DNA from: Streptomyces sp. NBC_00306
GTDB taxonomy: Bacteria > Actinomycetota > Actinomycetes > Streptomycetales > Streptomycetaceae
Assembly: GCF_036169555.1 (NCBI RefSeq)
Contig: NZ_CP108032.1
Coordinates: 3,844,001-3,908,000 of the forward strand
DNA: 64,000 bases
Direction: 5' to 3'
The notes beneath the pieces are model-generated. The model was given only the letters and a program-made list of their open reading frames with translations. It ran no database searches and had not been told where the DNA came from. Within the stretch, counting starts at the first letter, position 1. Each line of letters starts with the position of its first letter. Positions 51,127-58,018 of this stretch are shown piece by piece. Made by a program: the position numbers and the translations under genes.

Positions 51127-51731
51127 CCGTACGCGTACTGCTCGCCGACGACGAGCATCTGATCCGCGGGGCGCTCGCCGCGCTGCTCGCGCTGGAGGAG
51201 GACCTCGTGGTCGTCGCCGAGGCCGCCTCGGGCTCGGAGGCGCTGGCCATGGCGCTGGCGCACCGGCCCGACGTCGCGGTCCTCGATCTCCAGATGCCGG
51301 GCGCCGACGGTGTGAGTGTGGCCACATCACTGCGGGCCGAACTGCCCATGTGCCGGACGATGATCGTCACCAGCCACGGCCTGCCGGGACATCTGAAAAG
51401 GGCGCTGACGGCGGGTGTGCGGGGCTTTGTCCCGAAGACGCTCAGTGCCCAGCGGCTCGCCGAGATCATCCGTACCGTGCACGCCGGAAACCGTTACGTG
51501 GACCCGGAGTTGGCGGCCGACGCGATCTCCGCCGGGGACTCGCCGCTGACCGCCCGCGAGGCGGAGGTACTGACGCTGGCGGCGGACGGCGCACCGGTCG
51601 CGGAGATCGCGGAACGGGCCTCGCTGTCACAGGGGACCGTGCGGAACTACCTGTCGTCGGCGGCCTCGAAACTGGGTGCGGAGAACCGGCATGCGGCAGT
51701 CCGTCTCGCACGCGAGCGAGGTTGGGTATAG
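51123..51731 (+). CDS. NarL/LuxR-type response regulator
   Basis: The 202-residue regulator has a receiver domain (acidic pair in LLADDEHLIRG, phospho-acceptor Asp in AVLDLQMPGADG, Lys in GFVPKTLS) and a LuxR helix-turn-helix (LTAREAEVLTLAADG; IAERASLSQGTVRNYLSSA, about 140-190). GTG 51123 overlaps the kinase stop as GTGA. It should be phosphorylated by the kinase and bind the TGTCA palindromes at 48144-48170. Its TAG stop codon is part of the TATAGT -10 box for the following tRNA-Gly. Confidence 0.95.
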   Translation: MTVRVLLADDEHLIRGALAALLALEEDLVVVAEAASGSEALAMALAHRPDVAVLDLQMPGADGVSVATSLRAELPMCRTMIVTSHGLPGHLKRALTAGVRGFVPKTLSAQRLAEIIRTVHAGNRYVDPELAADAISAGDSPLTAREAEVLTLAADGAPVAEIAERASLSQGTVRNYLSSAASKLGAENRHAAVRLARERGWV

Positions 51732-51732
51732 T
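51727..51732 (+). promoter_or_regulatory. -10 box of tRNA-Gly copy 2, overlapping a stop codon
   Basis: TATAGT overlaps the TAG stop of the response regulator gene and lies 21 nt before the tRNA. Confidence 0.6.
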
Positions 51733-51753
51733 GGTCTCCGCGCCACGGCGCAT

Positions 51754-51826
51754 GCGGACGTAGCTCAGTTGGTAGAGCGCAACCTTGCCAAGGTTGAGGT
51801 CGCCAGTTCGAACCTGGTCGTCCGCT
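51754..51826 (+). tRNA. tRNA-Gly (GCC), copy 2
   Basis: Identical over 73 nt to 47987-48059, with the same ATGCGGACG context at the 5' side and CGGAA at the 3' side. The two copies flank the ABC transporter/two-component cassette as direct repeats. Confidence 0.95.
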
Positions 51827-51832
51827 CGGAAC

Positions 51833-51863
51833 GAAGGCCCCGGTCCTCAGGACCGGGGCCTTC
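51833..51863 (+). terminator. Terminator of tRNA-Gly copy 2
   Basis: GAAGGCCCCGGTCC and GGACCGGGGCCTTC form a perfect 14-bp stem, followed by TTCGTGTCTTC. It may also stop convergent purC transcripts. Confidence 0.88.
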
Positions 51864-51954
51864 TTCGTGTCTTCGTGCGCCGGAGTCTCCGCGGGCCGCG
51901 TGTCTCCGCGGCCCGCGTCGCCCCGGGCCCGCGTCGCTCCGGGCCCGCCGGGCG

Positions 51955-52854
51955 CTACGACCAGCTGGTGCCGGTCAGCAGCTCGTAGGCCTCCAGGTAC
52001 TTGGCGCGCGTCGCCTCCACGACCTCCTGCGGGAGCGCGGGCGGCGGCTGCTCGCTCCGGCGGTCCCAGCCCGAGGCGGGCGAGGTCAGCCAGTCGCGGA
52101 CGTACTGCTTGTCGTACGAGGGCTGGGCGCGGCCCGGCTCCCACGTGGCCGCCGGCCAGAACCGCGAGGAGTCGGGGGTCAGCACCTCGTCCGCGATGAC
52201 GAGGTCGTCGCCGTCGAAGCCGAACTCGAACTTGGTGTCCGCGAGGATGATGCCGCGCTCCCGGGCGATGTCACGGGCCCGGCCGTAGACGGCCAGGGTC
52301 GCCTGCCGCAGCTCGGCCGCTGTCTCGGCGCCGACCTGACGGGCGACCTCTTCGTAGCTCACGTTCTCGTCGTGGTCCCCCACGGCCGCCTTGGTGGCGG
52401 GGGTGAAGATCGGGGCCGGGAGCTCCGAGCCGTCGGTGAGGCCCTCGGGAAGCGCGAGGCCGCAGACCGTACGGGACTCCTTGTACTCGGCGAGGCCGGA
52501 GCCGGTGAGATAGCCGCGGGCGACGCACTCGACCGGGACCATCCGCAGCGACTTGCACACCAGGGTGCGCCCCTCCCAGTCGGCGGGGGCGCCCTCGGGC
52601 AGGTCGGTGCTCAGGACGTGGTTGGGGACCAGGTCGGAGAGCCGCTCGAACCACCACAGCGAGAGCCGCGTGAGCACCCGGCCCTTGTCGGGGATCTCGG
52701 TGGGCAGCACCCAGTCATACGCGGACATACGGTCGCTGGCGACCATCACGAGGTCGCCCGCCTCGTTCCGGTACAGCTCGCGCACCTTGCCGGTGTGCAG
52801 ATGCACCAGGCCCGGCACCTGAAGCGGTTCGGGCTTTTCGACGAATCCGGACAC
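51955..52854 (-). CDS. purC: SAICAR synthase
   Basis: The 299-residue enzyme joins CAIR and aspartate with ATP to give SAICAR, the eighth step of purine synthesis. Motifs include HTGKVRELYRNEAGDLVMVA, SDRMSAYDWVLPTEIPDKG, VARGYLTGSGLAEYK and DTKFEFGFDG. GTG 52854 has GGAGGA 3-4 nt upstream and gives the usual length; further upstream in-frame codons would add an unrelated extension. It is monocistronic, preceded by the DMFase-like gene with its own stop 69 nt upstream. Confidence 0.97.
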   Translation of the reverse strand: MSGFVEKPEPLQVPGLVHLHTGKVRELYRNEAGDLVMVASDRMSAYDWVLPTEIPDKGRVLTRLSLWWFERLSDLVPNHVLSTDLPEGAPADWEGRTLVCKSLRMVPVECVARGYLTGSGLAEYKESRTVCGLALPEGLTDGSELPAPIFTPATKAAVGDHDENVSYEEVARQVGAETAAELRQATLAVYGRARDIARERGIILADTKFEFGFDGDDLVIADEVLTPDSSRFWPAATWEPGRAQPSYDKQYVRDWLTSPASGWDRRSEQPPPALPQEVVEATRAKYLEAYELLTGTSWS

Positions 52855-52923
52855 GGTTCCTCCCCGTATATCTGTCCCAGCGGTCCGATTCTCCCGCATC
52901 CGGAGGGCGGTTCTCGACGCGGG

Positions 52924-54381
52924 TCAGTCCCGCTTGCAGATCCGGTCCAGCAGATTGGCCGTCGCACGCTGCACACGCGTGTCCCGGTGGCCCGGCCGGT
53001 CCAGCGCCGGTGACCAGGCGAAAGTCCCGGACGCGAAGACGAGGGCACCGGAGGGAGCGCGGTACAGGGAGGTCTCCTGGTGACGCACCACGCCCTCGCT
53101 GTCCCGGTACGGGGAGTGCGCGAGCAGGATGCGGCGCCGGTGGTCGGGGAGCGCGGTGCGCGGGAAGTAACGGTCCGCCTCACCGGCGACCAGGCCGGCG
53201 AGCTCGTCGCCCTCGCCCGCGCCGGTCGCCTCCCACAGCCAGTGGTCCGCGTTCCGGACGACGAGGGGATGCGGCTCGGGCACACGGCCCGCGTACTGGA
53301 TGCCCAGGAGCTGCTGCTCCGAACGGTCCACCTCGCGCCACAGGGCCGGTTTGCCGGGTCCGCGGCGCTTGCGGCAGGTGAGAAGACGGTCGGGCACCCC
53401 GGAGGGCGAGGGGCCGAGCTCGACCTGCCAGTACATGGTGTTGGCGGAGAGGAAGACGAGCGAGGTGCCGTGGTCGCGGGCGCGCTCGGCCGTGCGGCGC
53501 ATGGGCGCCGACCAGTACTCGTCATGGCCGGGGAAGACCAGGCCGCGGTAGCGGGTCGGATCGATGCGGCCGGCATGCAGATCGCGGGTGTCGGCATAGG
53601 CGAGGTCGTAGCCGTACCGCTCGGCCCAGCGGATGAAGTCGTAGGCATGACCGACGTGCAGGGGCAGGCCGGCACCTGCGTAGGGCCGGTCGAACGAGAC
53701 CGTCACGGCGGCGTCCTGCTCACCGAGGAGCCGGCCCTCCTCGTCCCACGCGTGGTAGAGACTCGCGCCGGTACGGCCGTCCTCGGGATACAGGTTGTAC
53801 GCCTGCCAGGTGACGTCCGGCAGGAGCAGCAGCAGGTCCGCGGGGTGGTCGTCGCGGACGGTGAAGGGGATGTGGGAGCGGTACCCGTCGAGGGTGGTCA
53901 GCACGGCGACATAGGCGCCGACCGACCAGTACGAAGGGATCTGCAGCCGCCAGGAGAGCCACCAGTGGTGGCAGGAGACCGTGCGGTCCGCGGCGAGCGG
54001 CGGTGGCTGGACGATGCCGGACAGCCGGGGGCTGGTGGTGATCTTGGCGGCGCCGTCGCCCGCGTAGTGCCCGATGCGATAGACGTCGACCGAGAACTGC
54101 TGCGGCGGGTCGACCGTGATGTGGAAGTCGAGCGCCTCGCCCGGCGCCGCTGCACCGGTGGACGTGAAGCCCTTGATCTGGCGGTGGACGTCGTCGGCCG
54201 TGCGGGGGCCGCGGGCGCTTCTGCCCCGGTCCGGGTCGGCGTACCACGGCACGACGTGACCGGTGTCGTCGAAGTAGTGCTCGCTGCCGCGGAGCCAGGG
54301 GAGCGGCCCCTGCCCGAACGGGTCCGAGACGGCGTGGGCGAGAGCGCCCGATTCCCACCGCCTGATCTGCTCCGCCCCCAT
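52924..54381 (-). CDS. N,N-dimethylformamidase large-subunit-like protein
   Basis: The 485-residue protein resembles the large (beta) subunit C-terminal region of N,N-dimethylformamidase (SVDVYRIGHYAGDGAAKI; LLLLLPDVTWQAYNLYPEDG; VFPGHDEYWSAPMRRTAERA; LVFLSANTMYWQVEL). No small subunit gene is adjacent, so a true DMFase is doubtful; many Streptomyces carry such proteins without known substrate. There is no signal peptide. ATG 54381 has GGGAGGG 5 nt upstream. The gene stands alone between purC and a membrane protein. Confidence 0.78.
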   Translation of the reverse strand: MGAEQIRRWESGALAHAVSDPFGQGPLPWLRGSEHYFDDTGHVVPWYADPDRGRSARGPRTADDVHRQIKGFTSTGAAAPGEALDFHITVDPPQQFSVDVYRIGHYAGDGAAKITTSPRLSGIVQPPPLAADRTVSCHHWWLSWRLQIPSYWSVGAYVAVLTTLDGYRSHIPFTVRDDHPADLLLLLPDVTWQAYNLYPEDGRTGASLYHAWDEEGRLLGEQDAAVTVSFDRPYAGAGLPLHVGHAYDFIRWAERYGYDLAYADTRDLHAGRIDPTRYRGLVFPGHDEYWSAPMRRTAERARDHGTSLVFLSANTMYWQVELGPSPSGVPDRLLTCRKRRGPGKPALWREVDRSEQQLLGIQYAGRVPEPHPLVVRNADHWLWEATGAGEGDELAGLVAGEADRYFPRTALPDHRRRILLAHSPYRDSEGVVRHQETSLYRAPSGALVFASGTFAWSPALDRPGHRDTRVQRATANLLDRICKRD

Positions 54382-54582
54382 GCCGCACCCTCCCTCGATG
54401 CCCCAGGACAACTGTGGAAGCGCCGAGTTCGTTCAGCGCCGGTCCCAGCACATCACATAACGCACGCACACCGTCACCCTTCGTCGCTAATTGTTGCGGC
54501 AGTGAGCTATTGACGAGAGCGGGCAGTTGCCCGGTGCAGGGCGGGCCCCGAGGAGCGGACGCTCGTCCGGCCGGGAGTCGCG

Positions 54583-56217
54583 TCAGACGAGGCGGACCGG
54601 TTTCTCCGGGCGCACGCCGAGCGTGCGGATCCAGGTGCGCAGCGGGGCCGCGTCACCGTCCTCGGTCAGGCTGAGCACCCGGGTCGTGAGGTCTCCGCAG
54701 CGTTCGCCGCGGATCAGCAGCGCCGGTCCGTCCAGCCAGTCGAGGCCGGGGGCGGCGCCCGCGGTGTCGACCGCGGCACAGCAGACCATCGCGGTCACGT
54801 GGTCGGCGAGCAGCTCACGCCCCGTCCGGGGCGGCTGGAGCGGGAAGAGCGGCAGGGGGTCCGCGGCCCAGCCGGCCAGCGTGTCCCCGGGACTCTTGGC
54901 GACCGGCAGCGCCGCCTCCTCCTCGCGGGCGACATGGGCGGTGATCCCGGCCGCGAGATGGTCACCGGTGTCCGTCCCGCGCCCGGACAGATGCTCCATC
55001 ACGCGGTCCAGCGTCGGCCCGTCCGGACCGGTCGACTGCGGTACGCCGAGCTCGTCCAGGACCCGGTGCAGCCGGGCCGCCTCGGTACGCCACTTACGGT
55101 CGACGACCTCTTCCGGGTACTGCTGCCAGTCCACCGGCGACCACCCGGGGCTGTTCTTCGCGGGACCGCCGTGGAAGAGGCGGGCGGCCAGCAGGGAGGC
55201 GGCCTCGTCGATGGCGCCCGGCTCCTCGAGCAGATCGCAGGCGGGGCGCTCGCCCAGCCGGGACGTGAAGCCCTCGGCGAGACGGTCGCGGCGGGACAGT
55301 TCGGTGAGGGCCGAGACGACGCCCGCGTCGAGTCGGGCCGGCCAGCGGCCCATGCGCCACGCCGGCAGCGCCACCCGGGTCAGCAGCCGGTCCCAGCCCG
55401 CGTAGGCGAGGCCGACCTGCTCCTGGGCGACGATCCGCAGGCCGTAGTCCACAGCCTGTGCGCGCTCGGACGCCGCCGCGGCGACCCCGCGCTCCATCTC
55501 GGCCGCGTGGGTCTGACAGCTGTGCAGCATCAGCCGGGCGACCCGGCCGACGAAGCCGAGCGCCGCCGCGCGTATCGCACCCCGGCCGGGGCTCGCCCCG
55601 ACCGCGACCGCCGCGTCCAGGCCCCGGACGAATCTGCGGGCCGCGGCTATGTCGGGCTGCGCGGAGGGGCCGGTGCCGGCGACCACCGGTGCCAGCAGGG
55701 CCCGCAGCTCGGCGACCCGCATCCACCACAGGAAGGGCGAGCCGATGACGAGCACGGGCGCCTCCGTCGTACGCCGACGGCGCGCTCCGGATATCGCGTG
55801 CGCCGGGTGCGTACGGTCCTCGAGCCAGCTGTCGCAGTCCGGGGTGAGGGCCAGCGCGGAGGGCGCGGGCACGCCGAGACGGTCGGCCAGGTCCCTGACC
55901 AGCCGGTACAGATCGGGTGCGGCCCGCTCGGACAGCTCCACCGTGGGGCTGAGCGCCGGGGACGCCCGGACGATCACGGCCGCGACCACCGCGGCCACCA
56001 CCAGGACAACCGCAGCGAAGATGCCCACGGCCCAGCGGGCCGTGCTCCATGCTTCGCCGCTCATATGGCCGGACACACCGCCCGCGAAGAGCACGACGGC
56101 GACAGCCGCGGGCAGCAGGCCGACGGCCAGGGCCCTGCCGCGGGTGCGCAGCACGGCCAGTGCACGCGACCGCGCGGCCTGGGCCCCGATCGACTCACCG
56201 ATACCGGTACCGGACAC
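54583..56217 (-). CDS. Membrane protein resembling an inactive M48 peptidase
   Basis: The 544-residue protein has two N-terminal membrane segments (ALAVGLLPAAVAVVLFAGG; WAVGIFAAVVLVVAAVVAAV, residues 30-90). A soluble part follows the M48 pattern: DLYRLVRDLADRLGVPAPSA, then PVLVIGSPFLWWMRVAELRA at about 155-175. Where an M48 enzyme would continue with HELGH, this protein has PVVAG, so the zinc site is missing. It may be a scaffold or sensor. The rest is helical and unrecognised. GTG 56217 follows GGGGGTGAG. I recall a conserved homologue between purC and purD in other Streptomyces. Confidence 0.65.
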   Translation of the reverse strand: MSGTGIGESIGAQAARSRALAVLRTRGRALAVGLLPAAVAVVLFAGGVSGHMSGEAWSTARWAVGIFAAVVLVVAAVVAAVIVRASPALSPTVELSERAAPDLYRLVRDLADRLGVPAPSALALTPDCDSWLEDRTHPAHAISGARRRRTTEAPVLVIGSPFLWWMRVAELRALLAPVVAGTGPSAQPDIAAARRFVRGLDAAVAVGASPGRGAIRAAALGFVGRVARLMLHSCQTHAAEMERGVAAAASERAQAVDYGLRIVAQEQVGLAYAGWDRLLTRVALPAWRMGRWPARLDAGVVSALTELSRRDRLAEGFTSRLGERPACDLLEEPGAIDEAASLLAARLFHGGPAKNSPGWSPVDWQQYPEEVVDRKWRTEAARLHRVLDELGVPQSTGPDGPTLDRVMEHLSGRGTDTGDHLAAGITAHVAREEEAALPVAKSPGDTLAGWAADPLPLFPLQPPRTGRELLADHVTAMVCCAAVDTAGAAPGLDWLDGPALLIRGERCGDLTTRVLSLTEDGDAAPLRTWIRTLGVRPEKPVRLV

Positions 56218-56707
56218 GATCGGTTCTCACCCCCTTTGCCCTGCGACGGTGTAGGTCACTCACCCACTGTGGCACCCGCCAGTGACATCGCAATGCCGGT
56301 GGGCCAAGTGCCGGAACGCTTGCGCCGCACCATAGTTGGGCCTTCGGCGGGCGTCATCCGGATGGCTCAGCCGTCACTCGATGGAATGGCTCTGGGCATA
56401 GGTGATGACGGAATCGCGGGGCGGGGGGTTCACTCCTGCGCGGGCTTGCGTGGAGGGGCGCCGCTGCGTGGGGACGCACCTGCTGTCGTGCGCGGGGCAC
56501 CGTATGGCGGCCCTGGCGCGTCAGGGGGTCGCCGCACGGGGCATCCGCCCGCCGGGGTTGCTCCTCGGCGGGCTTGCGGGGGCCTGCTGGGCGGCCTGGC
56601 CCGCCCGGGGGTCTCGACGGCCGCGCGTGGGCCTGTCGGCGGCGCGGCGACGCCCGGGGGTCTCGGCGGCCGCGGGTGGGCCCGTCGGCGGCGCGGCGCC
56701 CGGGGGT
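56218..56707. other. Intergenic region between membrane gene and purD
   Basis: No gene is supported in 490 nt. The left end must hold the promoter of the minus-strand membrane gene. The right 110 nt are tandem repeats running up to the purD stop codon. Open frames crossing it are repeat-driven and lack ribosome-binding sites. Confidence 0.55.
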
Positions 56708-56711
56708 CTAC
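56604..56711. repeat. Tandem repeat of about 48 bp at the end of purD
   Basis: Units begin with CCCGGGGGTCT at 56604, 56653 and 56699 (49 and 46 bp apart). Units 1 and 2 also share GGCCGCG and GTCGGCGGCGCGGCG blocks. The third, partial unit contains the purD stop codon (56708-56710), so the array seems to have grown from the 3' end of purD. Confidence 0.75.
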
Positions 56712-57958
56712 GCCTCCGCGACCTTGCGGGCGATGTCGGTCCGGTGCTGCGAACCGTCCAGCCGGATCCGGCCCACCGCGGCGTAGGCGCGTTCCCGCGC
56801 CTCGTGGAGGTCCTTTCCGGTCGCGGTGACCGAGAGCACCCGGCCACCGGCGCTCACGACGGCGTCACCGTCGCGCCGGGTCCCGGCGTGCAGGACGTAC
56901 GCGTGCGGCGCATCCTTCGCCGCGACCTCGTCCAGCCCCTCGATCGGGTCGCCGGTGCGCGGGGTGTCCGGGTAGTTGTGCGAGGCGACGACCACCGTCA
57001 CGGCGGCCTCGTCGCGCCAGCGCAGCGGCGGCTGGAGGTCGAGGGTGCCGTCGGCGGCGTGCAGCAGCAGTCCGCCGAGCGGTGTCTTCAGCCGGGCGAG
57101 GACCACCTGGGTCTCGGGATCGCCGAAGCGCGCGTTGAACTCGATGACGCGGACGCCGCGCGAGGTGATCGCCAGGCCCGCGTACAGCAGTCCGGAGAAC
57201 GGGGTACCGCGGCGGCGCAGTTCGTCGACGGTCGGCTGGAGGACCGTCTCCATGACCTCGTCGACCAGCTTGGGGTCCGCCCACGGCAGCGGCGAGTACG
57301 CACCCATGCCGCCGGTGTTGGGGCCCTCGTCGCCGTCGAGGGCACGCTTGAAGTCCTGCGCGGGGCTGAGCGGCACGACGGTCCGGCCGTCGGTGATCGC
57401 GAAGAGCGATACCTCGGGACCGTCCAGGAACTCCTCGATCACCACCCGGCCGCAGGCGAGCGCGTGCTCGCGAGCCGCACCGAGGTCGTGGGTGACCACG
57501 ACGCCCTTGCCGGCAGCGAGGCCGTCGTCCTTGACGACGTACGGGGCACCGAAGGCGTCGAGCGCCTCGTCGATCTCCTCGGGCGTCGTACAGACATAGC
57601 TGCGGGCCGTGGGTACCGCGGCGGCCGCCATGACGGCTTTGGCGAAGGCCTTGGACCCCTCCAGCTCGGCGGCCTCCCGAGAGGGGCCGAAGCAGGGGAT
57701 GCCGGCCGCGCGCACGGCGTCGGCGACGCCCGCGACCAGCGGGGCCTCCGGACCGACGACGACGAGCCCGGCAGCCAGTTCGCCGGCGAGCCGGGCCACG
57801 GCCGCGCCGTCCATGGCGTCGACCGGGTGCAGCTCGGCGACCTCGCCGATGCCGGCGTTTCCGGGCGCGCAGTGCACAGCGGTGACGTCGGGGTCGAGTG
57901 AGAGAGAGCGGCACAGGGCGTGTTCGCGGGCGCCGCCGCCGATGACGAGGACCTTCAC
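56708..57958 (-). CDS. purD: Phosphoribosylamine-glycine ligase (GAR synthetase)
   Basis: The 416-residue ATP-grasp enzyme joins phosphoribosylamine and glycine, the second step of purine synthesis. Motifs include MKVLVIGGGAREHALCR, GPEAPLVAGVADAVRAAGI, VKDDGLAAGKGVVV and EFNARFGDPETQVVL. GTG 57958 is fixed by the conserved N-terminus and lies 7 nt after TAGGCT without a ribosome-binding site, so a leaderless mRNA is likely. It follows dnaX by 60 nt on the same strand but has this own promoter-like box. Confidence 0.97.
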   Translation of the reverse strand: MKVLVIGGGAREHALCRSLSLDPDVTAVHCAPGNAGIGEVAELHPVDAMDGAAVARLAGELAAGLVVVGPEAPLVAGVADAVRAAGIPCFGPSREAAELEGSKAFAKAVMAAAAVPTARSYVCTTPEEIDEALDAFGAPYVVKDDGLAAGKGVVVTHDLGAAREHALACGRVVIEEFLDGPEVSLFAITDGRTVVPLSPAQDFKRALDGDEGPNTGGMGAYSPLPWADPKLVDEVMETVLQPTVDELRRRGTPFSGLLYAGLAITSRGVRVIEFNARFGDPETQVVLARLKTPLGGLLLHAADGTLDLQPPLRWRDEAAVTVVVASHNYPDTPRTGDPIEGLDEVAAKDAPHAYVLHAGTRRDGDAVVSAGGRVLSVTATGKDLHEARERAYAAVGRIRLDGSQHRTDIARKVAEA

Positions 57959-57965
57959 GGCAGCC

Positions 57966-57971
57966 AGCCTA
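57966..57971 (-). promoter_or_regulatory. Putative -10 box of purD (leaderless)
   Basis: TAGGCT on the minus strand ends 7 nt before the purD GTG; no Shine-Dalgarno sequence is present. Confidence 0.55.
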
Positions 57972-58018
57972 ACCGCCGTGCGCGGCTCGTCCTGTACGGG
58001 CCTCCGAAGGAGGGGGCC

